Shown here: one piece after another, positions 6,883 through 16,148 of the stretch | How positions within the stretch are numbered: the first letter of the stretch is position 1 | Layout: every line of letters starts with the position of its first letter | Assembly (NCBI GenBank): GCA_002477955.1 | Contig: DLLE01000052.1 | Span: 10,752 to 74,751, forward strand | Source: Treponema sp. UBA7570 | Lineage (GTDB): Bacteria; Spirochaetota; Spirochaetia; Treponematales; Treponemataceae | Direction of reading: 5' to 3' | Length of the DNA: 64,000 bases | The notes under the pieces: model-generated | Database searches by the model: none | What the model saw: the letters and a program-made list of their open reading frames with translations, nothing else | Told to the model about the DNA's origin: nothing | Made by a program: the position numbers and the translations under genes

Positions 6883-9681
6883 TTATTTTTTTGTGTCAGC
6901 AGAATAAATTCTCATCCGCGGAAAATTCTCCAGATACGAACTAAAAACAAGATAGTAATCTTCTGCCGTTGCCTTGTTTACTGCTTCGTATTGATCTAAA
7001 TATAACTCTGGATTGCCGGATGCAAGACCTTTTTGAATTAAAAATGCCGTTCCTTCATTTGTTGAAGTTTTTTCGAGTTCATTTATAATCCACAGATTTT
7101 CAAGCTTAGCTAAAAAATCATTTTTTTCTAAATCTTTAACCCCTTGTGTGTCAGTATTTATTATTTTTTTGAGTTCCTGAGAAATTTCTTTTATAGTCTG
7201 CTCGTAAATTTTTTCGGTCTGAAGATAGTGCTTGATTTTTGTAATTACGATTTGTGCATAAGGCAAATCCGAATCTGCTGGAAAAACTTTTACTTCCTGC
7301 ACAAATTCTTCAAGTTTTTTTTGAAGACTGTCTTTTAAAAAATAGAGAAGCGCGTTAAAAATCGCATTGTCGGTCGAAGAGATGTCTGGCGCTTCGAGCA
7401 TAAACAAAAGAGGGTCAGAAAAATCTGTCGTCGGAATTAAAATCGCAGGTCTAGGTCCTGCCTTGTCGGCGCTTACGTCCGTAAAAAACTGGTGACGGAG
7501 CGGAATTCTCTTTATTTTTTTTGGAAGCGGAAGTTTTTTTACCTTTAACTGAATGTTTTGTGTTTGTGAAAGACTTTTCAGTTCTCCAAAAGTTGAATTT
7601 AACGAGGCTTTTAATTCTTTTGTCTGATGAATTCCTCCAGTCAAAATAATCGAAAATCTGGTGCAGTCCAAAATTTTTGGATATGCGGCTTGAATTTCTG
7701 TAAATTCCATCTGGGCCGGTTTGTCTTTTGTGTCTTCGTAAAGAGCGGAAACTGGTTTTTCGTATATTGTCCGTACGGCTTCGCACAAAAGCTGAAAATC
7801 CGCAGAACCTGTTTTTATTCGCCATTGTGCACGCAGATCGTAACTGATTCCGTCTGCAAGGGCCGGACTGATGTCGCCAAAAATCGTGCAGTAAGCCATT
7901 GTTTCGAGGCAGGTGTTAATGTCTTTTGCTGAGCAGTTCACCGTCAAAACGGAATCCTCTGAATTTGTCCGGGCATTTACGCTTGCCTGCGAATTTAGTT
8001 TTCCGGTTTTGTAAAGTTCGTCCATTTGCCATTGAATCATTGCCGAAAGCGAATTTGTCAGCACAGAAGCAAGTCCGGCATTTTTTTCTGCAAAAAGCAG
8101 TTCTCCTCCGGCAATCGAAAGCATTACGGTCGCTGTATTTTTTGAAGAAGAGCTTTTTATTGTTACTGGAATTCCGTTTTTTAAGGTGAATTGGGAGAAT
8201 TCTTCCCTGCTTTTTTGAATAAATCGTCTGGCAGAAAAGTTAAAATCTTCTTCTGACGGCGATTTTTCTTTTTTATTTTGCAAATTTTGTCCATTTATAA
8301 AATTTTTGTATTGTGGCAAAAGATACCATGCGCCGTTTTTTTGGGTAATTCTTTCGTAACCGTATTTTTTAAATTCATCCGAATATTTTGTGTAATTTTT
8401 TGTATTGCAAAGAATAAAAACGTAAGGTTTTGAATTTTCGTATGATTCGTTGAGTTTTTCGGCAGAAATCGAATTCAATTTGTCGTTTTTGGAAAAAAAA
8501 TCTTCCGCCAGACCGCCGCTTGTCCGGTTAAAAATTGCAAGATTTTTCATAAGAAGCGTAGAGTTGTCAGAAATTTTTGCGAATGAACTGTTTATTTCCC
8601 GGAGAACGGATTCTGCTTCTTGAGAGGAAATTCTCTCTTTTTCCCGCGACATTTCTAAAAAAAGTTCTCCCTGAACCGCAGGTCCAACCTTTGTTTTTTC
8701 GCAAATTGCCTGAATTATGAGTTTTTCGCGGCTGTTTTGCGGAACGGACGAAACGTCCATATATTCTGGAGAGCGGATTGCAAGATTTCTTTGTTTTAAA
8801 AGCAATTTTTTAAAAGACGAATTATTTTTGTTAAAAACGGCAGCCATCAATTCTGCTTCTTCTGGAAAAAAATCCGTGTATTGAAGGACAATCTGCGTCA
8901 AATCCGGCGAAAGCTGGTCGTCTGTAATTACAAATTTTTTCTGAATTTTTTGATTTTCCGGAATTTTAAATTTTTTTTCTTCGGAAAAATGATTTTGTGA
9001 GCGGCGGACTGGCTTTTCAAAATATTTTTTTGCCAGGGAAAGGGCTGTCTTTTCTGTTATGTTGCCGCTTATGTAGAGAATTGCGTTTTGCGGACTGTAA
9101 TATTCATCTTGAATTTGAGTTAAAATTGTGCGCGCTTCGTTTATTGAAAGTGAATTAAAATTTTGTGGGAAAATTCCGTTTTCGGTTTTCCACGGCTCTT
9201 CATAAAGAATTCTGCTGTCGATTGCCTGGTTTATAAATCTTTCTGTTGAAGAACAAAATTCCTTAAGAGAAAGCTGGGATTTTTTTAGTTCTTCGTTCAG
9301 TTTTTTGTCGGAGATAAAATTCGGCTTAAAATATTCTGCAAAGTCAATGAAAATTTTTTCGGTTTGGGCAGGAGCCGCTGTCTTTTCGATTTTTACACAG
9401 TCTGGTGAAATTTCGAGTCCCAAAAGGTTTGCATAAAGCGAAAAAAATCCGGCATTTTGTGGATTTTGTCTTTTTGTTCCGGCTTTTATGTTCAGTTCGA
9501 TTCTGACTGTGGCAGTCGCTTCGTCTTCCAAAAAAAAGATTTTAAAACCGTTTTCGAGCGTGAATGTTTTTATGTCGTTTTGAGAAAATGAAAATAAAAA
9601 AACTGCATTCAAAAAAAATAGAATTCCTGCAAATTTTTTTTTTGTTTTGAAAGAATTGCAAAAAATTGAAGAAAATTTCAT
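6883..9681 (-). CDS. exported M16-family (insulinase-like) protein without zinc motif
   Basis: The protein is 932 residues with a signal peptide-like N-terminus (hydrophobic about 17-33, ending SFSQ), so it is periplasmic or surface associated. Two M16-like halves are visible, each beginning with the family's first strand pattern (FTLENGFKIFFLEDE near 40 and FTLKNGIPVTIKSSSS near 500). In M16 peptidases the first half carries HxxEH about 35 residues after this; here the equivalent stretch reads AGFFSLYANLLGLE, with no histidine pair, and the second half has none either. It is probably a non-catalytic homologue with a structural or chaperone-like role. It is transcribed from its own promoter. 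Confidence 0.75.
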   Translation of the reverse strand: MKFSSIFCNSFKTKKKFAGILFFLNAVFLFSFSQNDIKTFTLENGFKIFFLEDEATATVRIELNIKAGTKRQNPQNAGFFSLYANLLGLEISPDCVKIEKTAAPAQTEKIFIDFAEYFKPNFISDKKLNEELKKSQLSLKEFCSSTERFINQAIDSRILYEEPWKTENGIFPQNFNSLSINEARTILTQIQDEYYSPQNAILYISGNITEKTALSLAKKYFEKPVRRSQNHFSEEKKFKIPENQKIQKKFVITDDQLSPDLTQIVLQYTDFFPEEAELMAAVFNKNNSSFKKLLLKQRNLAIRSPEYMDVSSVPQNSREKLIIQAICEKTKVGPAVQGELFLEMSREKERISSQEAESVLREINSSFAKISDNSTLLMKNLAIFNRTSGGLAEDFFSKNDKLNSISAEKLNESYENSKPYVFILCNTKNYTKYSDEFKKYGYERITQKNGAWYLLPQYKNFINGQNLQNKKEKSPSEEDFNFSARRFIQKSREEFSQFTLKNGIPVTIKSSSSKNTATVMLSIAGGELLFAEKNAGLASVLTNSLSAMIQWQMDELYKTGKLNSQASVNARTNSEDSVLTVNCSAKDINTCLETMAYCTIFGDISPALADGISYDLRAQWRIKTGSADFQLLCEAVRTIYEKPVSALYEDTKDKPAQMEFTEIQAAYPKILDCTRFSIILTGGIHQTKELKASLNSTFGELKSLSQTQNIQLKVKKLPLPKKIKRIPLRHQFFTDVSADKAGPRPAILIPTTDFSDPLLFMLEAPDISSTDNAIFNALLYFLKDSLQKKLEEFVQEVKVFPADSDLPYAQIVITKIKHYLQTEKIYEQTIKEISQELKKIINTDTQGVKDLEKNDFLAKLENLWIINELEKTSTNEGTAFLIQKGLASGNPELYLDQYEAVNKATAEDYYLVFSSYLENFPRMRIYSADTKK

Positions 9682-9687
9682 AGCTCA

Positions 9688-9716
9688 ATTATAGAAGATT
9701 TAGCCGAACAGTTCTA
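9688..9716 (-). promoter_or_regulatory. promoter of the M16-like gene with -10 six bases from the ATG
   Basis: On the minus strand, TATAAT (9688-9693) is separated by 17 bp from a weak TAGAAC (9711-9716). Only six bases, TGAGCT, lie between the -10 box and the ATG, so a normal start site would give a leaderless mRNA. No Shine-Dalgarno is present. Confidence 0.6.
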
Positions 9717-9820
9717 TTTTTTTGATATTTTCTGTAGAATAAAAAAGTTAAAATTCATCGAATTTCTAAAAACTGCGGTTTTTAGAAGCATTTTATTGCG
9801 GAGAAGAGGATGACGGAAAA

Positions 9821-11995
9821 ATGCCGGTAATTACATTAAAAGAAAAAAAAACAGAAACAAAAATTCCTGAAAATCTTGCTGAAATTTTAAAGTCGAAAAG
9901 ACATTTGACTGAGCAGGAAATTGCAGTTTTAAAAGCAAACGGAAATACAAACAGCGACAGTTTGTGGCAGAATGTTTTTGTTTCCGCAAGGGACGGAGAG
10001 TTTGACGCGGGCTTAATCCGTTCTTCAGAAATCCATGGTTTTTTAATTTTGGGCAGGCTTGTTCCTTCAACCTTGAAATTTCACGATCTCGTTCTCGAAA
10101 CTGGAATTTACAGTTCTTATGTGGAAAATGTTGTTTTGGAGGATGATGTTGCAATAAGAAATGTTGCCTATCTTTTAAATTACAGAATCGGTACGCGCTC
10201 TATTATTTTTAACGTGCAGGAAATGAGCTGCACAAACCATTCAAAATTCGGCAATGGAATTTTAAAAAACGGCGAATCTGAAAAAGTCCGCGTATGGATT
10301 GGAGTTGGAAACGAAAATGACGGAAGGGCGGTCTTGCCTTTTGAAGGCATGATTCCTGCCGACGCCTACATTTGGAGCCGCTATAGAGAAGATTCTGAAT
10401 TGCAGAAGCGTTTTGTTGAACTTACCGAGTATGGCCAGTCAAAAGAGCTCGACTCTTTTGGAATTGTTGAAAATGATGCCGTAATAAAAAATTCGACTTT
10501 GATAAAAGACGCAAAAATCGGCGCGCATTGCTATATAAAAGGCGCGCTCAAGTTAAAAAACATTACTGTTCTTTCGAGCGAAGATGAGCCGAGCCAGATT
10601 GGTGAAGGCGTTGAGCTTGTAAACGGAATTCTGGGATTTGGTTCAAAAGTATTTTATCAGGCGGTTGCCGTAAGGTTTATAATCGGCAGAAACTGTCAGT
10701 TAAAATACGGAGCAAGGCTTTTGAATTCTGTTTTGGGCGATAATTCTACCGTAAGTTGCTGCGAAATTTTAAACAATTTGATTTTTCCATTTCATGAGCA
10801 GCATCATAATTCTTCGTTTCTTATTGCTTCTACAATTTGCGGTCAGTCGAACATTGCTTCTGGAGCTACAATCGGCTCAAACCACAATTCTCGCTCTCCT
10901 GACGGCGAAATGTTTGCAGGAAGAGGTTTTTGGCCGGGACTTTGTTCTGATTTTAAGCATAATTCCCGTTTTGCAAGCTTTACTCTTGTTTCAAAGGGAA
11001 GTTATCAGAACGAACTGAACATAAAATATCCTTTTTCTCTTGTTGCATCGAACGGCAACCAAAAATGTATAACGATTATTCCTGCATACTGGTTTTTGTA
11101 CAATATGTATGCAATTTCTCGCAACAAGTCAAAATTCTTTAAGCGCGACAAACGTTTTGTAAAAGTTCAGCACATCGAAACAGATCCTCTTGCGCCGGAT
11201 TCAATTCAGGAAGTTGTATCTGCGCTCAGCCGGATAATTGAGCTGACTGGAGAATATCTTGTAAAAAAAGGTTTGGAAAAAGCCGTAAGCGCAAAATCGC
11301 CGGAAGAGCTTTATAATGTTACAAAAGATTTTCTCCATCAAAATTCTGGCGTTGAAGTTACATTGTGCGACCCTGAAGCTCAAAAAAAATACGGAGCGGA
11401 AATTCACAAGCCGATTCGCGCATATAAAATGTACCGAAAAATCGTCAAGTATTTTGCTTGTTCTGTTCTTGTTGACTACTGCACGCTTTACAATACTCAG
11501 ATTGATCGCGAAGAATTAAAAGTTATTACGACTCAGTTTCCGCTTTATACGCAATGGCTCAATGTTGGAGGCCAGATAATTCCTCAGAAAAAAATTGAAG
11601 AGCTTTTTGAAAATATAAAATCTCACAAAATTGAAAACTGGCGGCAAGTTCACGATTTTTACGACAAATGCGAAAAAGAATATCTGATTTACCGGACAAA
11701 CTATGCAATTTACCTTTTGGAAAGGCTTTATTCGATGAAAGTGCGGAACTTTACTCCAGAAATTTTCAACGATATTATCAGCGATGTTGTTTTGGTGAGC
11801 AACGAAATGATGAATGCGGCACATTCGTCCCGCGAGAAAGACTTTACCGATGAATTTAGAAAAATTACTTTCCGCAATGACGAGGAAATGTCGGCAGTTC
11901 TTGGAAAAATTGAAGACAATGAATTTTTGACAGAAATGAAAGAGAAAACTCAAAGATTTAATGAAGCCTTGCTTAATCTCTTTAATATAGATTAA
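9821..11995 (+). CDS. DUF4954 family protein with left-handed beta-helix
   Basis: A large cytoplasmic protein of 724 residues. The region from about 65 to 390 has hexapeptide-like repeats typical of left-handed parallel beta-helix acyltransferases and nucleotidyltransferases, for example VVLEDDVAIRNV, STLIKDAKIGAHCYIKG and SNIASGATIGSNHNSR. The C-terminal third is helical. The size and layout agree with DUF4954, found mainly in spirochaetes and Bacteroidetes. Substrate is unknown; sugar-nucleotide metabolism is a guess from the beta-helix. The ribosome binding site is AGAAGAGG, somewhat far (about 13 bases) from the ATG, with a GGA closer. The next gene has its own promoter. Confidence 0.75.
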   Translation: MPVITLKEKKTETKIPENLAEILKSKRHLTEQEIAVLKANGNTNSDSLWQNVFVSARDGEFDAGLIRSSEIHGFLILGRLVPSTLKFHDLVLETGIYSSYVENVVLEDDVAIRNVAYLLNYRIGTRSIIFNVQEMSCTNHSKFGNGILKNGESEKVRVWIGVGNENDGRAVLPFEGMIPADAYIWSRYREDSELQKRFVELTEYGQSKELDSFGIVENDAVIKNSTLIKDAKIGAHCYIKGALKLKNITVLSSEDEPSQIGEGVELVNGILGFGSKVFYQAVAVRFIIGRNCQLKYGARLLNSVLGDNSTVSCCEILNNLIFPFHEQHHNSSFLIASTICGQSNIASGATIGSNHNSRSPDGEMFAGRGFWPGLCSDFKHNSRFASFTLVSKGSYQNELNIKYPFSLVASNGNQKCITIIPAYWFLYNMYAISRNKSKFFKRDKRFVKVQHIETDPLAPDSIQEVVSALSRIIELTGEYLVKKGLEKAVSAKSPEELYNVTKDFLHQNSGVEVTLCDPEAQKKYGAEIHKPIRAYKMYRKIVKYFACSVLVDYCTLYNTQIDREELKVITTQFPLYTQWLNVGGQIIPQKKIEELFENIKSHKIENWRQVHDFYDKCEKEYLIYRTNYAIYLLERLYSMKVRNFTPEIFNDIISDVVLVSNEMMNAAHSSREKDFTDEFRKITFRNDEEMSAVLGKIEDNEFLTEMKEKTQRFNEALLNLFNID

Positions 11996-11998
11996 GTC

Positions 11999-12027
11999 TT
12001 GCAATTTTTTTTGTAAAACTGCATAAT
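11999..12027 (+). promoter_or_regulatory. leuA operon promoter
   Basis: TTGCAA (11999-12004) and CATAAT (12022-12027) are separated by 17 bp. The expected start, 6-7 bases later, falls on or next to the ATG of the leucine leader peptide at 12034. Confidence 0.8.
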
Positions 12028-12033
12028 AAAAAT

Positions 12034-12087
12034 ATGAATTCTTTATCACTACTTCTACAGCTAGAAACTTTTCTCGTTAGGGCCTAA
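12034..12087 (+). CDS. leuL: leucine leader peptide of the leuA attenuator
   Basis: A 17-codon frame encoding MNSLSLLLQLETFLVRA, with six leucines. Three are CTA, a codon that appears sparsely used in the neighbouring genes, the others TTA, CTT and CTC. It lies between a good promoter and an intrinsic terminator ahead of leuA, which is the arrangement of ribosome-mediated leucine attenuation. Its coding bases CACTAC (12047-12052) or TTCTACA (12053-12059) can pair with GTAGTG (12097-12102) or TGTAGAA (12101-12107). Stalling on the leucine codons would cover this strand. No ribosome binding site is present and the -10 box ends six bases before the ATG, suggesting leaderless initiation. Its role is inferred from layout. 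Confidence 0.85.
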   Translation: MNSLSLLLQLETFLVRA

Positions 12088-12125
12088 GCAAATCGGGTAG
12101 TGTAGAATATTATTTTTGCATTTAG

Positions 12126-12160
12126 AAGACCTGGTGCTTTAGGCGCCGGGTCTTTTTTTT
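12126..12160 (+). terminator. attenuator terminator upstream of leuA
   Basis: GACCTGGTGC (12128-12137) pairs fully with GCGCCGGGTC (12143-12152), with three G-U pairs and a 5-nt loop, followed by eight T. Competing pairings are visible: ATCGGGT (12092-12098) with ACCTGGT (12129-12135), and GCCTAAGC (12082-12089) with the GCTTTAGGC around the loop. Either would prevent the terminator from forming. Confidence 0.9.
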
Positions 12161-12196
12161 ATCCAATGAATATTTTTGCGGATTATAGGGGGAAAA

Positions 12197-13867
12197 ATGA
12201 ACGCATCAAAGTACAGACCGGTTATTCAGCCGGCATTGAAGAACAGAAAGTGGCCGGATCAGCGCATTACAAAAGCACCTGTTTGGTGTTCAGTTGATTT
12301 GCGCGATGGAAATCAGGCTTTAATCGACCCGATGGGAGTTGAGACAAAACTGGCGTATTTTGACCTTCTTGTAAAAATCGGCTTTAAGGAAATTGAAATT
12401 TGTTTTCCGTCTGCGAGCGATACTGAATTTGAATTCTGTCGCCGTCTTATCGAAGAAAATCATATTCCTGACGATGTTTCGATTCAGGTTTTGTGCCAGG
12501 CCCGTGAGCATTTAATCCGCCGCACAATGGAAGCAATTAAAGGTGCGCCGAATGTTATCTTCCATATTTATAATTCGACATCTCCGGCTCAGCGCAAATA
12601 TACTTTTAATAAATCAAAAGAAGAAATCATAAAAATTGCTGTTGACGGTGTAAAGTGCATAAAAGAATGCATGAAAGATTTACCGGAGGAAGAGCGAAAT
12701 AAAATTCGCCTTGAATATTCTCCAGAAAGTTTTTCAATGACAGAACTTGACTATGCAGTTGAAATCTGCGAAGCCGTAAAAAAAGAATGGGGAACAAGTC
12801 CTGACAAAAAAATCATCTTTAATCTGCCGACTACAGTTGAGTGCTATACCGCGAATGTTTATGCAGATTCAATTGAATACTTTGCTGAGCATATTTCTGA
12901 CCGCGAAAATGTTGTAATTTCGACACACTGCCACAATGACCGCGGAACAGGAGTTGCTTCGTGCGAGCTTGCCCTTATGGCTGGTGCTGACCGTGTTGAA
13001 GGTTGTCTTTTTGGAAACGGTGAACGTACTGGAAACCTTGACATTGTGACTGTCGCCCTCAATATGTTTGCAGAAGGCGTTGATCCTAAGCTTGATTTTT
13101 CTGATTTGCCTGAAATTGCGGATTCTTATCAGGAATTTACAAAAATGGATATTCCTCCCCGTACTCCTTATGCCGGCGGTCTTGCATACACGGCGCTTTC
13201 TGGCGGACATCAGGATGCTATTGCAAAAGGACTTTCTGCCCGCGATAAAATGCCAAAAGACGCAGTTTGGGATGTTCCGTATCTTCTTATTGATCCGAAA
13301 GATATTGGCCGCAAATACGAAGGTATTATCAGAATCAATTCTCAGTCCGGAAAGGGAGGCGCAAGTTTTATTCTGGAGCACAATTTTGGCTATGCTGTTC
13401 CAAAGGCAATGCAGCCGGCAGTTGGAAATTTGATAAAGGCGGAAAGCGACAAAGCTCAGCGTGAGCTTAAGCCTGAAGAAATTTTGCGCTTTTTTGAGAA
13501 GCAGTGGCTTGAGAATAAATCTCGTCTCGAAATTATTGATCTTGCAACGACAATGATTGGAAGCTCTGGTTCGGAAGAAGTTGTTTCTGTCCGTGGCGTA
13601 ATAAAATGCAATGGAGAACAAGTTTCTATAGGTGCAAAAGGAAACGGGCCTCTCGATGCCTTTGTTGCCGCCCTCCGTGAAACAAAAATTCCTAACTTTA
13701 ATATTGCTGCTTTCCACGAACATTCTGTTGGCGAAGGTTCTGATACTTCGGCTATTGCTTATGTTCAGATTATGGAAGAAAACGGAAAACAAGTTTGGGG
13801 TGTAGGAAAATCAAGCAACGTTGGAAGAGCGGGAATTGCGGCTGTTGTTTCTGCCTTAAACCAATAG
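12197..13867 (+). CDS. leuA: 2-isopropylmalate synthase (long, type 2)
   Basis: First committed step of leucine synthesis: acetyl-CoA plus 2-ketoisovalerate to 2-isopropylmalate. The TIM-barrel has the metal site DLRDGNQALIDPMG near residue 34 and STHCHNDRGTG near 242, and the C-terminal region (about 420-556) is the leucine-binding regulatory domain. The N-terminus SKYRPVIQPALKNRKWPDQR and 556-residue length place it in the yeast/actinobacterial type 2 group. The ATG at 12197 has AGGGGG just upstream; the longer frame from 12176 has no such site. Expression is probably controlled by the attenuator directly upstream, and activity by leucine feedback. No other leu gene is in the window. Confidence 0.96.
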   Translation: MNASKYRPVIQPALKNRKWPDQRITKAPVWCSVDLRDGNQALIDPMGVETKLAYFDLLVKIGFKEIEICFPSASDTEFEFCRRLIEENHIPDDVSIQVLCQAREHLIRRTMEAIKGAPNVIFHIYNSTSPAQRKYTFNKSKEEIIKIAVDGVKCIKECMKDLPEEERNKIRLEYSPESFSMTELDYAVEICEAVKKEWGTSPDKKIIFNLPTTVECYTANVYADSIEYFAEHISDRENVVISTHCHNDRGTGVASCELALMAGADRVEGCLFGNGERTGNLDIVTVALNMFAEGVDPKLDFSDLPEIADSYQEFTKMDIPPRTPYAGGLAYTALSGGHQDAIAKGLSARDKMPKDAVWDVPYLLIDPKDIGRKYEGIIRINSQSGKGGASFILEHNFGYAVPKAMQPAVGNLIKAESDKAQRELKPEEILRFFEKQWLENKSRLEIIDLATTMIGSSGSEEVVSVRGVIKCNGEQVSIGAKGNGPLDAFVAALRETKIPNFNIAAFHEHSVGEGSDTSAIAYVQIMEENGKQVWGVGKSSNVGRAGIAAVVSALNQ

Positions 13868-13970
13868 CTTACGCCGGATGCGAAAGGCTTTAGTTGCCGC
13901 GGCAAAACGATGAAACGTTCTGCCGCGGCAATGAGCGTGAGCGAACCTGTAGCAGCCGGTTTTTGAGAAA
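13868..13970. repeat. dispersed structured repeat, family C copy 2
   Basis: Begins one base after the leuA stop codon. Relative to copy 1 (5394-5503) it is inverted. Shared flanks are CTTACGCCGGATGC and AGCAGCCGGTTTT; the centre is a long hairpin in which TTGCCGCGGCA pairs with TGCCGCGGCAA and the inner AACG with a matching CGTT. It may double as the leuA terminator. Confidence 0.7.
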
Positions 13971-14056
13971 AATGTCTGGCAAAACGCCGGATATTTTTTT
14001 TAAGAAATGTGTCGTCCTGCAAAAAATTAAAACTTTTTTGATATATCAACTTTTTT

Positions 14057-14085
14057 TTGACACTTGCATAGCATTTAGATAAAAT
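14057..14085 (+). promoter_or_regulatory. promoter of the chemoreceptor gene
   Basis: TTGACA (14057-14062) and TAAAAT (14080-14085) with a 17-bp spacer. The ATG follows 18 bases after the -10 box and has an AAAGG ribosome binding site, so this is a conventional leadered mRNA. Confidence 0.8.
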
Positions 14086-14103
14086 CGTAACAAAGGTATA
14101 TAA

Positions 14104-16143
14104 ATGAAAATTCGTATTCGCTCAATTTTTTTTAAGTTGGTTTGTCCTGTTATTCTTGTTTTGACTATTTCGGCAATGATGCTTGTTTTTGGACTCACAA
14201 AAATAGTTTCGTCAAGGCTTCTTCAGAATATGCAGGCAAGTGTTGCCAGCGACAGGTTTATTGTCGAAGACCTTATAAATGAAGAGCTGGTTTATGGCGA
14301 CAGCGTTGCAGATTTTGCTTCTAGTTTTTTTTCTGGAATTCTTGCGAATAATGCGGCGGATGCTGTCAGTGAAGTTTCAAAAATGGCTTTTGAGTCGCTT
14401 GATTTGGAATTTATAGCCATTTTTGATACTGACGGAAATCTGATTTCGCCTCCGGAATATGCTCAGGGCGCGGTTGTAAATGACGATGTTCATGCTGCGT
14501 TGGAAGGAAATGCTGTTTCTAACTTGAAAATGATTTCTGGCTCGCTTTTGACAACTGATTCTTGCCGTCCGATTTATGTTAACGGTGAAGTTGTCGCTGC
14601 TGTAGAAATTACAACTAATTTGAGTGATTCTGAATTTTTGGATCGTATGCCTGAAAAAGTTGGCTGCGATGTTGCGGTTATCTACAAAAATAAGGTTGTC
14701 GCGTCTACGCTAAAAACTCTTGTCGGACAAAATGTTCCTGCCGACGTTCTTTCCGATATGGAAGATGATGATACTTGGGTTGGAGAATACAATATAGATT
14801 CTACGGCTTATGTTGCGCACTGCTGGGAATTTTCCGAACTTGATGATTGTAAGCTTCTTGTTGCTCAGAAAGCTACAGGAATTTATAAATCTATCAGCGG
14901 CATAAAAAGAATCGTCCTTGCTGCGAATATCATAAACACAGTTGTTGTTATGGTTGTAACTTTGATTCTTATCTGGATTTTCGTTTACAAACCGTTAAAA
15001 AGGACAAATAAAGCGATTATTGATCTTTCGAGCGGAGAAGCTGATCTTTCTGTTCGTCTTCCAGAACGTGGTGGCGATGAATTTGAAGATTTGTCTTCTG
15101 GTGTAAACAAATTTATGGCTTTGCTTCAGCAGCTGATGAAGGATTTGCATTTGCGTGCTGCCGATATTAAGGCGGTTATTCAGGAACTTGGTACAAGTTC
15201 TCAGGAAACTGCAAGCGCCACTGCCGAAATTATGGCAAATATTGAATCTGTAAAAAATCAGTCTTCAAATCAGGTAAACGCTGTTCAAAATGTTTCAGGT
15301 GTTATCGAAAATTCAAGCAATTCTATGAATAAACTTAAGGAAAACATTGTTGCTCAGACTTCTGATATTACAGAATCTTCTGCCGCAATTGAACAGATGA
15401 TTGGAAATATTCATTCTGTAACTGATTCTACCGAAAAAATGTCTTCTTCGTTCTCAGATCTTGAAAGACTTATTAAAGAAGGTGCAGAAAATGTTAAGGC
15501 ATGTTCTGATGTTATTAAGCAGGTTGAAGAAAAATCTCTTGTTCTTGCCGATGCAAATAACACAATCAAGTCAATTTCTTCCCAGACAAACCTCCTTGCA
15601 ATGAATGCGATGATTGAATCTGCTCACGCTGGAGAAGCTGGAAAAGGATTTGCAGTTGTTGCGGACGAAATTCGAAAGCTCGCAGAAAATTCTAGCGCGC
15701 AGGCAAAGGCCATTGAAGAAAATATCAAAGATATAACAGATTTGATTAGTGAAGGCGGACGTCTTTCTGACCTTTCTCAGTCAAGTTTTGAAAATATCGA
15801 CAATCAGGTAAATGTCGTTGATCCTCTCGTTTCTCAGATTTCAAATGCTATGGAAGAGCAGACAAGCGGTTCTTCTCAGATTTTGGAGGCGCTTGGAAAT
15901 ATGAAGGATGAATCTGTTCTTGTTGATGACAGTTCAAAATTGCTTTCTGACGGTTTTGTAAAAATTAACAATGATATGGAATCCGTAACTCAGATTTCTT
16001 CAACTGTTATGGGAAGTATGGACGAAATGGCTGCCGGTTCAAAACAAATTAGCCAGGCAACTCAGATTGTAAGCGAACTTGCTTTAAAAACAAAAGATGC
16101 AATGTCTGCAATTGACGAAATGCTTCTCAAATTTAAAGTTTAA
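14104..16143 (+). CDS. methyl-accepting chemotaxis protein
   Basis: Transmembrane chemoreceptor of 679 residues. The first membrane segment is about 10-32; a periplasmic sensor of about 240 residues follows (Cache-like judging by size and [16 protein letters not shown], not proven); the second membrane segment is about 275-298 ([18 protein letters not shown]), then a HAMP region and the signalling hairpin. The hairpin tip that contacts CheA/CheW reads [33 protein letters not shown] in two conserved halves. No CheR-binding pentapeptide is visible at the C-terminus. Ligand is unknown. Confidence 0.95.
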   Translation: MKIRIRSIFFKLVCPVILVLTISAMMLVFGLTKIVSSRLLQNMQASVASDRFIVEDLINEELVYGDSVADFASSFFSGILANNAADAVSEVSKMAFESLDLEFIAIFDTDGNLISPPEYAQGAVVNDDVHAALEGNAVSNLKMISGSLLTTDSCRPIYVNGEVVAAVEITTNLSDSEFLDRMPEKVGCDVAVIYKNKVVASTLKTLVGQNVPADVLSDMEDDDTWVGEYNIDSTAYVAHCWEFSELDDCKLLVAQKATGIYKSISGIKRIVLAANIINTVVVMVVTLILIWIFVYKPLKRTNKAIIDLSSGEADLSVRLPERGGDEFEDLSSGVNKFMALLQQLMKDLHLRAADIKAVIQELGTSSQETASATAEIMANIESVKNQSSNQVNAVQNVSGVIENSSNSMNKLKENIVAQTSDITESSAAIEQMIGNIHSVTDSTEKMSSSFSDLERLIKEGAENVKACSDVIKQVEEKSLVLADANNTIKSISSQTNLLAMNAMIESAHAGEAGKGFAVVADEIRKLAENSSAQAKAIEENIKDITDLISEGGRLSDLSQSSFENIDNQVNVVDPLVSQISNAMEEQTSGSSQILEALGNMKDESVLVDDSSKLLSDGFVKINNDMESVTQISSTVMGSMDEMAAGSKQISQATQIVSELALKTKDAMSAIDEMLLKFKV

Positions 16144-16148
16144 TCGTT

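Noticed and set aside
12869..13792. 307-codon minus-strand frame opposite leuA
   Set aside because: Length is unusual, but the translation is rich in F, N, R and C with no domain, and the leuA frame is secure; codon bias of leuA produces the shadow.
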